A DNA stretch of 64,000 bases from Lachnospiraceae bacterium (GCA_030524525.1 JAUNGI010000009.1:1-64000); one strand, 5' to 3'. Numbered from the stretch's first letter, positions 7,850-16,388 are shown. Numbers and translations are program-made. The notes: generated by a model from the letters alone, not told the origin.

Positions 7850-9115
7850 TCAGCCCTCCCGGTCTTTTCCAAGCTTCTCCGCATATTCTCTCGGCAGATA
7901 AGCCCGAACGAAAATACCGTCCTCCCGATATTCTTCCTCCAAAAGCTGCCCGACCTTCCGAACAAGCGAGATCCGCCCCGCTTCCGCGTACGGAAACGTC
8001 CTTTCCAGATAGACCTTCTGTTCGCGAAGCACCTCCTCCACGGCCGCCAGCAGTTCGGGAACGCCCTGTCCGGTTTTCGCGCTGATCTTTACGCTTTTAT
8101 CCGCTTTCAGATCCTTCAGCGCCTGTACGTTTTCCCTGTCCTGCTTGTTGAACGCCGTAATGACCGGCTTATCGCCCACCTCGAGCCGCGCGAGCGTATC
8201 GTAAACGACATGCATCTGCACGTCCGCCGTTTCGCTGGACGCGTCCACCAAATGCAGGATGACGTCCGCATAGCGTGCCTCCTCCAGCGTGGAGCGGAAT
8301 GCCTCCACAAGATGATGCGGAAGCTTGCGGATAAACCCGACCGTATCGGTGAACAAAATTTCCTGCCCGCTCTCCAAGCGGCAGCTCCGCGTCGTCGGAT
8401 CGAGCGTCGCAAACAGCTGATCCTCGGAAAGCACGCCCGCGTCGGTCAGATAATTCAGCAGCGTCGATTTGCCCGCGTTCGTATAGCCCACGATCGCCAC
8501 GACCGGGATCGCGCTCCTCTTCCGGTTTGCGCGCAGCATATCCCGACCGATCTTCATTTCTTCCAATTCACGCCGGAGCTGGCTGATGCGGTTGCGGATG
8601 AGCCGCCGATCGACCTCCAGCTTTTTTTCGCCGGGGCCGCGCGTTCCGATGCCGCCGCCAAGCCGCGACATGGACGTACCGAAGCCTGCCAGCCGGGTGG
8701 AGCGGTAGCGAAGCTGCGCCAGCTCCACCTGCAGCTTTCCTTCCCGCGTGGACGCGTGCTTGGCAAAGATATCAAGGATCAAAAGCGTCCGATCCATCAC
8801 CTTCGTATCGAGCGCGTCCTCCAGATTTTTCATCTGCGCCGGAGTCAGCTCGTCGTCGGTCACAATGCCGTGCGCGCCGGTTTCCCGCAAAAGAGCCGCC
8901 ACCTCGTCCAGTTTCCCCTTACCGATATAAGTACCCGGATGCACGGCGTCGCGGTTCTGCACGACCCGCCCAACGGTCACCGCCCCCGCCGTCCGGCACA
9001 ATTCCTCCAGCTCCGAAAGCGACTCGTCGATATCCGAAAGCATATCCCGCGAATTGCCCGCCTCGGAGACCCCGACAAGGATCACCTTTTCCAGTTCCTG
9101 TTCCGTTTCAAACAT
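7850..9115 (-). CDS. hflX: GTPase HflX
   Basis: HflX is a ribosome-binding GTPase that rescues stalled or heat-damaged 50S/70S ribosomes. The 421-residue protein has the N-terminal HflX domain (GTYIGKGKLDEV), the glycine-rich linker RLGGGIGTRGPGEKKLE, and a G domain with VGYTNAGKST (G1), DTVGFIRKLPH (G3) and NKQD (G4). GGAGG precedes the ATG. It is the second gene of a probable operon, 24 bp after the TPR lipoprotein and 43 bp before thyA. Confidence 0.95.
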   Translation of the reverse strand: MFETEQELEKVILVGVSEAGNSRDMLSDIDESLSELEELCRTAGAVTVGRVVQNRDAVHPGTYIGKGKLDEVAALLRETGAHGIVTDDELTPAQMKNLEDALDTKVMDRTLLILDIFAKHASTREGKLQVELAQLRYRSTRLAGFGTSMSRLGGGIGTRGPGEKKLEVDRRLIRNRISQLRRELEEMKIGRDMLRANRKRSAIPVVAIVGYTNAGKSTLLNYLTDAGVLSEDQLFATLDPTTRSCRLESGQEILFTDTVGFIRKLPHHLVEAFRSTLEEARYADVILHLVDASSETADVQMHVVYDTLARLEVGDKPVITAFNKQDRENVQALKDLKADKSVKISAKTGQGVPELLAAVEEVLREQKVYLERTFPYAEAGRISLVRKVGQLLEEEYREDGIFVRAYLPREYAEKLGKDREG

Positions 9116-9139
9116 ATTTCCCTCCGATAGCGGATTAAT

Positions 9140-10351
9140 CTACGGAGCCATCGGCTCCGCCTCTTGGTCAAGCCCAAGCAGCTTTTTCAAATACCGGTAC
9201 TCGTTCGTCGCATCGCTGTCGTCCGGATATTTCACGATATACTCCTTGAGATATTCGTATGCGGTCTCGTATTCCGTCCGTCCCTCATAGAGCGCGACCT
9301 GATTCCGCAGCAGCTTCTGATACGCCGGTGAGCCTTCGTAGTTAAGCCCGACGGCAAGCATTTCCTCCGCCTCGTCGTACCGGAACAGCGCCAGATAACA
9401 GACCGCCATCTGATTGCATACGGTGGGCGATTCGGTCACCTTCTGCTCCCGGTATGCGGCGTAATATTCGAGCGCCTTCTCGTACTCCTTCCCGGCAAGA
9501 GCGATCTCCCCAAGAAAATAATTTGCCTCCACATAGCCGTCCAGCACGGCGTTTTCCATCTCGATGCGCGCCGACTCGTAATTTCCCTGATAAAAATGGA
9601 TCTGCCCCAGCAGGTACTTGTCCTCGTCAGTCTTCACTTCCAGACGGGTCGCGTCCGCCAAAAGCTCCGCGCCCTTCTCCGGCTCGCCGGTCTCGTAATA
9701 GCAGGCGTATAGACCGACATACGCCTCATAGCTTCCCTCGTCCTCCTCCAGCAGCTTCTTATAATCGGAAATCGCCTTTTCGTATTCGCCCTCCTCCCGA
9801 TACAGGCTGCCCCGCGCCAGAAGCGCGCTCGCGTTGTCGTCGTCCTTTTCCAGCACCGCCGTGTAATTTTCGATCGCAGAGGTAGGATATCCCATGCACT
9901 CCAGCGTATTCGCCTTATAAAACAGAATATCCACGTCCCAGTCCTTTTCCACCGAAAGCTCCAGCGCCCGGTTGAAATTTGCCAGCGCGCCGTCAAAGTC
10001 CTGCTGCTGCAAATAAGCGATCCCCAAGCCCCGATAGGCGAACTTATTCAGCCTCTTTTCGGAAGCGTTGGACGGATTTTCGGTCACGACCATCTGAAAC
10101 TGCGCGATCGCGTCCTCGCAGCGGTCGAGCTGGATCAGGGTCATGCCGTAGTTGTTGCGGTATTCCTTCTGCTCGTCCAGCGAAAGAGCCCGCTCAAAAT
10201 ACAGCGCGGCATTCGCATAGTCCCCCGCTTCATAGCTCGAAAGCCCCTTTTTGTTTTCCCCCTCCGGCGTCATCTCGTCCTCGCACCCGGAAAGAACTCC
10301 GAGCAGCAGGAGAAGCAGCAGGAGGTATCGCGCTCCGTATCGCTTTTTCAT
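9140..10351 (-). CDS. TPR-repeat lipoprotein
   Basis: The 403-residue protein starts with a lipoprotein signal (hydrophobic leucine run, lipobox LSGC) and continues with about ten tetratricopeptide-like repeats, for example GLSSYEAGDYANAALYFERA and YRGLGIAYLQQQDFDGALA. It should be anchored outside the membrane as a scaffold for protein-protein contacts; the partner is unknown. The start at 10351 follows AAGGGG; an ATG two codons earlier is also possible. It heads the run into hflX, thyA and folA. The 590 bp upstream are filled with GC-rich repeats (separate entries). Confidence 0.85.
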   Translation of the reverse strand: MKKRYGARYLLLLLLLLGVLSGCEDEMTPEGENKKGLSSYEAGDYANAALYFERALSLDEQKEYRNNYGMTLIQLDRCEDAIAQFQMVVTENPSNASEKRLNKFAYRGLGIAYLQQQDFDGALANFNRALELSVEKDWDVDILFYKANTLECMGYPTSAIENYTAVLEKDDDNASALLARGSLYREEGEYEKAISDYKKLLEEDEGSYEAYVGLYACYYETGEPEKGAELLADATRLEVKTDEDKYLLGQIHFYQGNYESARIEMENAVLDGYVEANYFLGEIALAGKEYEKALEYYAAYREQKVTESPTVCNQMAVCYLALFRYDEAEEMLAVGLNYEGSPAYQKLLRNQVALYEGRTEYETAYEYLKEYIVKYPDDSDATNEYRYLKKLLGLDQEAEPMAP

Positions 10352-10407
10352 ATGCAAAACCCCTTGGATATTTTTCTAAATTGTTTTTCATTCATGTTGT
10401 TTCCCAT

Positions 10408-10619
10408 TCGTGCACTCCGGCTAAGCCGCAAAAGCGTTCGCTTTCGCGCCTCCCGGGCTCGCGGCTCAGGTTCGGTTTCCTTCCGTGCGCTCCGGCTAAG
10501 CCGCAAAAGCGTTCGCTTTCGCGGCTCCCGGGCTCGCGGCTCATGTTTTTTCTATTCACGCGCTCCGGCAAAGCCGCAAAAGCCTTTTGGCTTTCGCGGC
10601 TCGCGGGCTCGCGGCGCAA
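10408..10619. repeat. three tandem ~74-bp GC-rich repeats
   Basis: Three near-identical units begin at about 10410, 10485 and 10559. Each has the order GTGCGCTCCGGCTAAGCCGC, then AAAGCGTTCGCTTTCGCGGC, then a run ending GGGCTCGCGGCTCA. Units 1 and 2 differ at very few positions; unit 3 is more divergent. Every unit holds short inverted repeats (CGGCTAAGCCG; AAAGCGTTCGCTTT), so each could fold separately. They lie between the TPR lipoprotein start and perR. No coding role is supported. Confidence 0.85.
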
Positions 10620-10623
10620 GAAA

Positions 10624-10677
10624 GGAAGACGCCGAGTCCCGAAAACCAAGAGCAGGTTTCCGTACTCGGCGTCTTCC
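10624..10677. terminator. long perfect hairpin after the tandem repeats
   Basis: GGAAGACGCCGAGT (10624-10637) pairs perfectly with ACTCGGCGTCTTCC (10664-10677). The loop can pair further (CGAAAACC with GGTTTCCG, one mismatch), giving a very long stem. There is no clean T-run on either side, so classical Rho-independent termination is uncertain. Confidence 0.5.
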
Positions 10678-10734
10678 TCTCTTGCTTGCTTTGCCTTCGC
10701 GCACATTATAGCACATTCCTGCACGCTTTTCCAG

Positions 10735-10829
10735 AACAAAGAATCTCGCTTGCGAGATTCTCCGCCTGCGGCGGGCTGCGCAGCGGCACCTTCCTCTCCG
10801 CCGCAGTGCGATCCCCGCGGAGCGTTTTT
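10735..10829. repeat. composite hairpin intergenic repeat, copy 1
   Basis: Begins with the palindrome AGAATCTCGC-TT-GCGAGATTCT, then GC-rich hairpins (CCGCCTGCGG), then CTCCGCCGCAGTGCGATCCC and GCGGAGCG followed by five T. The last stem plus T-run looks like a terminator on the plus strand. Near-copies lie at 51456-51550 and 58974-59064, with half or degenerate copies at 61826-61859 and 11990-12106. Confidence 0.75.
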
Positions 10830-10880
10830 CGTTCCGAAACCGACGCCAATTTTCTTTTTTATTTTTTTGATCCAAAGCCC

Positions 10881-10909
10881 TTGACAAATCGGCTTTCGCG
10901 GCATATAAT
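10881..10909 (+). promoter_or_regulatory. consensus sigmaA promoter of perR
   Basis: TTGACA (10881-10886), 17 bp, TATAAT (10904-10909): a perfect consensus match, 31 bp before the perR start. A short TCCT-gattt-AGGA dyad (10919-10931) overlaps the ribosome site and may be an autoregulatory site. Confidence 0.9.
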
Positions 10910-10940
10910 GAGAACAATTCCTGATTTAGGAGGTGAATCC

Positions 10941-11369
10941 ATGGCCGCTGTAAAATACAGCCGACAGCGCGAGCTGATCATTTCATATTTGCACAGCACG
11001 ACCGCGCATCCGACTGCCGAAACCATTTTCCAGCAGGTGCGGGAGCAATGCCCTTCCATCAGTCTGGGAACCGTTTACCGGAACCTGAAGCAGTTGGAAA
11101 ACCTCGGCACCATACGGCGCATAACCTGCGGCGACGGCTGCGAGCACTTCGACGGAAACGTATCCCCCCACTATCATCTATGCTGCCGATCCTGCGGCAG
11201 TGTCAGCGATCTGAAGATGCCGGTACTGACCGAATTGAACCTTCTGGCATCCCATTATTGCGACGGGACGATAGAGCGGCATTCGATGCTTTTCCACGGT
11301 TTATGCGCCAAATGCAGCGGCTCCGCAGAAAAAACACAGCTTCCTATTGACAAGAAGGATAACCTGTAG
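10941..11369 (+). CDS. perR: Fur family peroxide/metal regulator, PerR-like
   Basis: A 142-residue Fur-superfamily repressor. The winged helix is recognisable in HPTAETIFQQVREQCPSISLGTVYRNL. The dimer domain has the HYH metal ligands and two CxxC pairs (CCRSCG and LCAKC) that form the structural zinc site typical of PerR and Fur. PerR senses peroxide by oxidation of metal-bound histidines and derepresses detoxification genes; the call rests on the gene sitting just upstream of rubrerythrin, since Fur and PerR cannot be firmly separated by motif alone. The ATG at 10941 follows TAGGAGG. The rubrerythrin promoter lies across its last codons. Confidence 0.85.
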   Translation: MAAVKYSRQRELIISYLHSTTAHPTAETIFQQVREQCPSISLGTVYRNLKQLENLGTIRRITCGDGCEHFDGNVSPHYHLCCRSCGSVSDLKMPVLTELNLLASHYCDGTIERHSMLFHGLCAKCSGSAEKTQLPIDKKDNL

Positions 11370-11397
11370 TATGATTCCATCATAGGAATCGTTCCTA
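11347..11397 (+). promoter_or_regulatory. rubrerythrin promoter with overlapping palindromes
   Basis: TTGACA (11347-11352), 17 bp, TATGAT (11370-11375), located over the perR stop codon. Two interlocked inverted repeats follow: GATTCC-atcata-GGAATC (11373-11390) and TAGGAA-tcg-TTCCTA (11383-11397). They cover the -10 and start site, as expected for a PerR-like repressor; the protein that binds them is inferred. Confidence 0.75.
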
Positions 11398-11427
11398 ATT
11401 ATTTTAATTTGAGAGGAGATTTCGTTT

Positions 11428-11979
11428 ATGGCAAAGTATGTATGTTCTGTATGCGGTTATGTTTATGAAGGAGACGCAGCTCCCGCCGTATGTCCGATCT
11501 GCGGCGTATCCGCCGACAAGTTCAATAAGCAGGAGGAAGGCGTTATGAGCTGGGCTGCCGAGCATGTGATCGGCGTTGCTCACGAGCCGAACGTCAGCGA
11601 GGACATTATCGCGGATCTGAGATCCAACTTCGAGGGCGAGTGCAGCGAAGTCGGCATGTATCTGGCAATGGCAAGAGTTGCTCATCGCGAGGGCTATCCG
11701 GAGATCGGTCTTTACTATGAAAAGGCTGCTTACGAGGAAGCTGAGCATGCCGCAAAATTTGCGGAGCTTCTCGGCGAGGTCGTAACCGACAGCACGAAGA
11801 AGAATCTGGAGCTGAGAGTCGCAGCGGAAAACGGCGCGACCGCAGGCAAGGTCGATCTTGCAAAGCGCGCTAAAGCGGCAAACCTTGACGCCATCCATGA
11901 CACCGTTCACGAAATGGCAAGAGACGAGGCAAGACACGGCAAGGCTTTCGAGGGTCTTCTGAAGAGATATTTCGGTTAA
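11428..11979 (+). CDS. rbr: reverse rubrerythrin
   Basis: A 183-residue peroxide reductase. The rubredoxin domain comes first ([23 protein letters not shown], two CxxC iron-binding pairs) and the diiron four-helix domain second ([48 protein letters not shown] supply Glu/His ligands). This reversed order is the form found in strict anaerobes, where it reduces H2O2 and O2 with electrons from NADH via partner reductases. AGAGGAG precedes the ATG. Located directly behind perR with its own palindrome-covered promoter, it is probably peroxide-induced. Confidence 0.95.
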   Translation: MAKYVCSVCGYVYEGDAAPAVCPICGVSADKFNKQEEGVMSWAAEHVIGVAHEPNVSEDIIADLRSNFEGECSEVGMYLAMARVAHREGYPEIGLYYEKAAYEEAEHAAKFAELLGEVVTDSTKKNLELRVAAENGATAGKVDLAKRAKAANLDAIHDTVHEMARDEARHGKAFEGLLKRYFG

Positions 11980-12070
11980 TTTCCCCTTTAACAAAGAATT
12001 TTGCTTGCATAGCGCTCCGCCCTGCGATAAGAAACGCAGTTTCCCGGCTCGCTTTTGCAGCACAGCGTTT

Positions 12071-12106
12071 CGCCGCCGCAGTGGGCTCCACGCGGCGGCG
12101 TTTTTT
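12071..12106 (+). terminator. terminator of rubrerythrin
   Basis: CGCCGCCGC (12071-12079) pairs with GCGGCGGCG (12092-12100); the inner GTGG/CCAC extends the stem, and six T follow (12101-12106). The stretch 11990-12106 also resembles a degenerate copy of the composite intergenic repeat. Confidence 0.85.
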
Positions 12107-12196
12107 GTCCTACGGAAGCTTGAAGGGGCTGTAAGAATGGAGGAAATGACATAGAAGCAGCCCTCCGGCAGCCAGCAGCATGCCCATGATGGCTTC

Positions 12197-12712
12197 CTAT
12201 TTATCCATAATAATCTGCCGAAAATTACGCATCTGCTCACCGGCTTTTTCAAACGTGGCAAAATAAGTTTTGCCATCAAAATCAAGCATGTTTGAGAGTC
12301 TTTCCACATAGCCCGGGTATTTCACCATTTTCTTTGCTTCTTCCGGAGTAACCCACGCAGCTTCAATACTTTCATCGGATCCCCGCTCGATACCGCTGAC
12401 GTAGGTGCAAATAAAATCAAAGTTTACAACCGGCGGAAGCGTAGTTCCCTCAAGAGCAGCATAGCCTTTTTTCAGTGCAAGATTTTGATAAACGCCAACA
12501 AAAGAAATCGGTTCGGCTACAATTCCGCTCTCTTCCAGTATCTCTCTTTTTAATCCCTCTAAAATGGATTCGCCTTGCTCTATTACCCCGCCCGGGAACT
12601 CCCAGCCTCTGCGTTTGGACTTGATCAATAAAACTTTATTCTCTTTATAAACCAATCCCCCCGCCGCTATAAAATGTACCGGCAGATTTCCTGTTTCCAA
12701 CCAATTGTCCAT
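12197..12712 (-). CDS. Nudix hydrolase
   Basis: The 171-residue protein carries a complete Nudix box, GVIEQGESILEGLKREILEESGI, matching G-x5-E-x7-REUxEExGU. Nudix enzymes cleave nucleoside diphosphates linked to another group; the exact substrate cannot be read from the sequence. AAGGAGG lies inside the end of the upstream kinase gene, leaving only 2 bp between the two reading frames, so they are translationally linked. It is the last gene of a minus-strand run from 15.8 kb. Confidence 0.9.
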   Translation of the reverse strand: MDNWLETGNLPVHFIAAGGLVYKENKVLLIKSKRRGWEFPGGVIEQGESILEGLKREILEESGIVAEPISFVGVYQNLALKKGYAALEGTTLPPVVNFDFICTYVSGIERGSDESIEAAWVTPEEAKKMVKYPGYVERLSNMLDFDGKTYFATFEKAGEQMRNFRQIIMDK

Positions 12713-12714
12713 GC

Positions 12715-13272
12715 TTACCTCCTTAAGTAAATTCCGATCTCCAACCGTTTCAATTCTTCCGCAACCGACATCTCCGTATTATCAAATAAGTGACCTTGAT
12801 TTTCCGGCAGACTGTCCAGCTTCTTTTTTAGAAACAGCGCCCTCTCGATCATATCGACGTCGCCGCGTTCGCGAATCCGTTGTCGGATCGTGTCGCAGGA
12901 CGCCGTAAGAACCACATAATACAATTTTGCCCCGGTTTCTTCCGCCAGCCTTTGCACAAGGGGCAGCTCGTCCTCGATCACATAATCGATCACCACGTCC
13001 AGCCCTTTGTCCAAAGCCTTCCGGGCTATGGTCAGAATACAGTCCCAATTAAACCGAAGAATATCTTCCCACAGCAAAGCGTCCGAGGCCTGTCCGTCCA
13101 CGAAAAAATCGCCCTTTTGATCCGATTCTATAAATCCCGCATGGAAATCGTCCCCGTGGATCAAATAGACCCGCTTTGCCTGCTTCTCGTTTACAAGCTG
13201 CTTTGCGAAGGCGTTCGCAAGCGTCGATTTTCCACAGCCGCAGGGACCGGAAAAAAAGTAAATGTTCGCCAT
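12715..13272 (-). CDS. P-loop kinase-like ATPase (zeta-toxin/AAA type)
   Basis: The 185-residue protein starts with a Walker A motif, FFSGPCGCGKSTLANAF, followed by VYLIHGDDFH, like the small-molecule kinase and zeta-toxin families. KGLDVVIDYVIEDELPLV fits the Walker B region and the end has an arginine-rich lid (IRQRIRERGD). A phosphotransferase acting on a small molecule is likely; no substrate can be named. The start at 13272 follows AAGGAGG. It is tightly linked to the downstream Nudix gene. There is no antitoxin-like neighbour, so a toxin role is not supported. Confidence 0.75.
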   Translation of the reverse strand: MANIYFFSGPCGCGKSTLANAFAKQLVNEKQAKRVYLIHGDDFHAGFIESDQKGDFFVDGQASDALLWEDILRFNWDCILTIARKALDKGLDVVIDYVIEDELPLVQRLAEETGAKLYYVVLTASCDTIRQRIRERGDVDMIERALFLKKKLDSLPENQGHLFDNTEMSVAEELKRLEIGIYLRR

Positions 13273-13336
13273 ATGATTTTCCTCCTTAACAATCCCTTCC
13301 ATAACCTTATGCACCACAAAAAAGCGGCATCACCAA

Positions 13337-13942
13337 TTACTTTCCTGTTTTTTTCTTTATGACTGTTTTGATCGTTATCGCAGCCATTACGAACACAAAA
13401 AAGCAGAACAGAAAGATCATTAACATCGTTATAACACTAGAACCTGTTCCATCAACGCTGAGCCTTATTCCGATCAAATACAGCAGCGCGCAAAAAAGTA
13501 TGGTTGAGACCCATCCGCAAACAATACCGGTATATTTTTTTGTAACAAGGAAGATAACACCGTATATCAACAGACATACGGATATCGCAAAAAGTGTTCC
13601 CGAGAAAACACAACCAAGAACTCCGCCGAACAGACCTGCACTCAAAAGAATAAATCCAGCGGTTTGCTTCGAATTTCGCTGCTTTTCCCGAACAATGTAT
13701 GTTATTTTACCCTCTCCGGTTTTGTCGAATGCTTCTTCGGGAGCCGAATCCGATTTAACAAGCTCATCCAAAGTAATATGAAATAACTCGCTCATCATAA
13801 TCAGCTTATCCAATTCCGGAGTGCTTGCTCCCGTTTCCCACTTTGAAACCGATTGCCGTGACACATCAAGTTTTTCCGCTAAATCTCCTTGGGACATTTT
13901 GTGCTTGCTTCTTAAAGAAGTAATTTTTTCACCAAGCGTCAT
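13337..13942 (-). CDS. membrane-bound XRE-type regulator
   Basis: Residues ~1-60 are a Cro/C1-type HTH (KMSQGDLAEKLDVSRQSVSKWETG) ending in the clostridial dimerisation stretch ITLDELVKSD. From about residue 95 four hydrophobic segments follow (for example FILLSAGLFGGVLGC and VITMLMIFLFCFFVFVMAAI), so the regulator is probably tethered to the membrane. Length is 201 residues. The ATG at 13942 follows GGAGGGGAT. Such proteins often regulate nearby transport or stress genes; the target here is unknown. Confidence 0.8.
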   Translation of the reverse strand: MTLGEKITSLRSKHKMSQGDLAEKLDVSRQSVSKWETGASTPELDKLIMMSELFHITLDELVKSDSAPEEAFDKTGEGKITYIVREKQRNSKQTAGFILLSAGLFGGVLGCVFSGTLFAISVCLLIYGVIFLVTKKYTGIVCGWVSTILFCALLYLIGIRLSVDGTGSSVITMLMIFLFCFFVFVMAAITIKTVIKKKTGK

Positions 13943-14014
13943 AGAGATCCCCTCCTTTCTGCACACAGTATATCCCTTTTTTATCTCAAAGGCGACCAAC
14001 TACCCTTTGAAGAT

Positions 14015-14569
14015 TTAGCAACCGACAGTTGCACTGCATAAGGAAGTCCGCTCAAATTCCTCAAGCTCCGTCGGGTACCGCTCGTCGATCAGGACATAGC
14101 TTACCTGATATCTTTTGCACCGTTCCAACACTTCTTTATTGTCCCTCAGCACACCTTCCAGCGTACAGTCCTCGTCCTCCATGCGATCCTCAATCACGCT
14201 CGCATAGCGTTTTATATCGGAAAAATGCTCCCGGATATAGGTTTCGCTCATCACAAGACAGCAGTATTTTATGTGCTCCAGATACTCCCGATCAAACCAT
14301 TTCTCCCAATCAAACGGAATGTAGCAGCCCTCCACAATCAGATTCTGTCCGTTTTCTACGGCAGTTTTTATCATTTCACAGACGATCGGCCATAAGTATT
14401 CGGTCAATTCCCTGTCGCTGCTTGTCGGAGTAAGCGCCGTCTGCCCGCTGCGGATCAGCCCCATCTTCAAATGGTCGATCGACAAATACGGATATTGGTA
14501 CCGCTCCAAAAGCTTTTGCGCAAGGGCAGTCTTCCCTGTGTGGGAAGCGCCCGCTATCAAGATGATCAT
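14015..14569 (-). CDS. P-loop kinase-like protein
   Basis: This 184-residue protein opens with Walker A GASHTGKTALAQKL, followed by YLSIDHLKMGLIRSG, a pattern of adenylate-kinase-like and 2-phosphoglycerate-kinase-like enzymes. NLIVEGCYIPFDWEKWF resembles a Walker B and substrate region. Substrate is unknown. GGAGG precedes the ATG. It is a distant cousin of the kinase-like gene at 12715 in the same run, so the block carries two P-loop phosphotransferases and a Nudix enzyme. Confidence 0.75.
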   Translation of the reverse strand: MIILIAGASHTGKTALAQKLLERYQYPYLSIDHLKMGLIRSGQTALTPTSSDRELTEYLWPIVCEMIKTAVENGQNLIVEGCYIPFDWEKWFDREYLEHIKYCCLVMSETYIREHFSDIKRYASVIEDRMEDEDCTLEGVLRDNKEVLERCKRYQVSYVLIDERYPTELEEFERTSLCSATVGC

Positions 14570-14631
14570 TGTTATCCTCCGTTCACGCTTACAAGCGATT
14601 CACCGGTCTCCAAGAACTTCCGCCCACCGTG

Positions 14632-15102
14632 CTAATCCATGTACACAAGCTCGATCACATACCGTTCTCCTTCCATTTTCACCCGAACAAAGGCAGTAGG
14701 CAGATGCTTCGGTACGTCAACAGCGCTCCATAGTTCTCTCCTTGAAAGCGTATTGCGTTCCAAAATCAAAATGTATTCATTCCAATATTCGTTCCCTTCA
14801 TACTGTTTGGTAACATCTTCAAAACCCAGCTTGGCAGCCTCCGCTAAAATTTTCTGCTCTTCCGCCTCATCGGCAAGCAGGGTCACGCTAATACTGCCGC
14901 CATACGCGTTCCACAAAACCGTGTCTTCCCGGCTTACCACCTCATAGTCTTCAAAAGAAAACGGAAAGACTTCTTCAAATAGGCTATCGGTCTCTGCGCG
15001 GTCGTGGAGATAAAAGACGAGCTTTTTCCCAAGAAGAAAAGTAACAAATAAAACGGCAGCAGCTAATATAATGATCAGATTATTTTTCTTTCGTTTTTTC
15101 AT
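14632..15102 (-). CDS. membrane-anchored protein, paralogue of the 15358 gene
   Basis: The family is not recognised. The 156-residue protein has one N-terminal transmembrane segment (LIIILAAAVLFVTFLLGKKLVFYL) after a basic start MKKRKKNN, then a globular outside domain. SFEDYEVVSREDTVLW, AYGGSISVTLLADE and VIELVYMD match the same segments of the gene at 15358, so the two arose by duplication. The start at 15102 precedes the basic and membrane segments. Confidence 0.65.
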   Translation of the reverse strand: MKKRKKNNLIIILAAAVLFVTFLLGKKLVFYLHDRAETDSLFEEVFPFSFEDYEVVSREDTVLWNAYGGSISVTLLADEAEEQKILAEAAKLGFEDVTKQYEGNEYWNEYILILERNTLSRRELWSAVDVPKHLPTAFVRVKMEGERYVIELVYMD

Positions 15103-15150
15103 TATGTTTCTCCCCGTTCTGCATATACGCCCCACGTGGGAATAGCGGCC

Positions 15151-15358
15151 TTATCCACCTTCTGCAAACCTCAGGAGAACCGAGTATCCGTCTTCGTTCG
15201 GTACAATGCCTATAGATCTGACAGGCGGACACTTGGCTCGGTATTTCACAAACCATAGCTCCCGTATCCATATCGTGGCTTCAACATGTGCACCATTCTC
15301 CGCAACATCCTCTTTATCAAACGCATACCCCAGCCCCGACAAGTCGGATAACTTGCAT
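15151..15358 (-). pseudogene. short frameshifted reading frame between the paralogues
   Basis: The stop of the upstream paralogue overlaps an ATG (TGATG at 15360-15356). That frame reads MQVIRLVG and then closes after 13 codons, while a second frame continues with LGYAFDKEDVAENGAHVEAT and ends LLRFAEGG at 15151. A one-base slip would join them into about 65 residues. No family is recognised, so this may be a remnant, a sequencing slip or a recoded gene. Confidence 0.25.
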
Positions 15359-15795
15359 CACTCTATATATATAAGCTTTATTATATACATTTCATCTTGT
15401 GATTGAATCTCCATTTTTGCATAAGGTAAGTGATTTGGCGTTCCATTTCTAGCACACCAAATATTTCTCTTTGGAAGATCGTGCTTTTCCAGTGTCAAAA
15501 AGGAGTTTCTGTTCTGTCCTTCAGTAATATACATAAAGCCGAGTGATGTGGCCTTGGACAAAATATCTTCTTTTTGCATTTCATCAACAAGCAATATAAC
15601 CTCGATACTCCCACCGTATTCTTTCCATTTTACTGTATTCATGTAACTCTGAACCTCATAATCATCAATGCAAATTTGGAAGCATTTCTCCAGTAACTCA
15701 TCAGGATCTATATAGTTGTGAATATAACATATTGTTATTTTAGATAAAATCATTATAGTTATCGTCCAAAAAGCTATTACAAATTTTTTTACCAT
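15358..15795 (-). CDS. membrane-anchored protein, paralogue of the 14632 gene
   Basis: A 145-residue protein with an N-terminal membrane segment (FVIAFWTITIMILSKITICYI) and a globular tail. CIDDYEVQSYMNTVKW, EYGGSIEVILLVDE and IIKLIYIE align with the 14632 gene. No family is known to me. A strong AGGAGGAG ribosome site precedes the ATG. It is more AT-rich than its paralogue, marking the change into the AT-rich accessory stretch. Confidence 0.6.
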   Translation of the reverse strand: MVKKFVIAFWTITIMILSKITICYIHNYIDPDELLEKCFQICIDDYEVQSYMNTVKWKEYGGSIEVILLVDEMQKEDILSKATSLGFMYITEGQNRNSFLTLEKHDLPKRNIWCARNGTPNHLPYAKMEIQSQDEMYIIKLIYIE

Positions 15796-16388
15796 TTTTA
15801 TGTCTCCTCCTCTTGATAAGAATTTACCGCTGGTTGCAAATTACTGCTGTTAATATTTTAATCTTCTAAAGTGTGCCGTTTTTCCTTGTATAAAAATAAT
15901 ATTATTTTAATTATACTATCGTCTCTATAAGTTCCCGCAATTACTAGCGAGTTAGGCATTATGCGATACATAATTTCTCTAACAGAAATTTCTTGTAGGA
16001 ACATCCCAAAACCACCTACAAAAAGCCTTCTTCGCCAAATAAGAATAAAACCATCCCCAAAAGCAAACTCTTTTCCTCACTTTACAGTTTTTTGCTACTC
16101 ATCCACTAATAGCGCCATCAACAGCAAGCTTTTTTAAAAGGTATAATACAAAAGCACACTTTTGTTAAGGTAATATTTTTAACGCTCTGCCCCAGAAACA
16201 TAAAGATGTCAACAGACAAAACAATAGTCCATAACATATCCCTATGCACCTCACAAAGCAAATAAGCGCTGATATATCTGTAACTGTAATATCCTTTATC
16301 CGTTATCCATTATTCAATTAAACAATCTGTTAATCACACCAAGCTTAATGCGCGCAAGCCTCGCCATAAAAAATCACTTCTTGCTGAC
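15796..16388. other. AT-rich gap without a supported gene
   Basis: About 590 bp of AT-rich sequence. Minus-strand reading frames are short and broken, and none has both a ribosome site and recognisable protein content. It could be decayed accessory DNA. I see no tRNA, transposase or repeat array in it. Confidence 0.5.

Noticed and set aside
10408..10619. CRISPR array
   Set aside because: Three units of ~74 bp in direct tandem without unique spacers of normal size, and no cas genes nearby.
10392..10904. Minus- and plus-strand open frames over the repeats
   Set aside because: Their content follows the tandem repeats and hairpins; Arg/Ser-rich translations without ribosome sites.
12715..13272. 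Zeta toxin of a toxin-antitoxin pair
   Set aside because: Only P-loop kinase features are shared; the neighbour is a Nudix hydrolase and no antitoxin-like gene is adjacent.
15796..16388. Decayed transposase
   Set aside because: No DDE-type or zinc-finger remnants and no terminal inverted repeats could be seen in the short broken frames.
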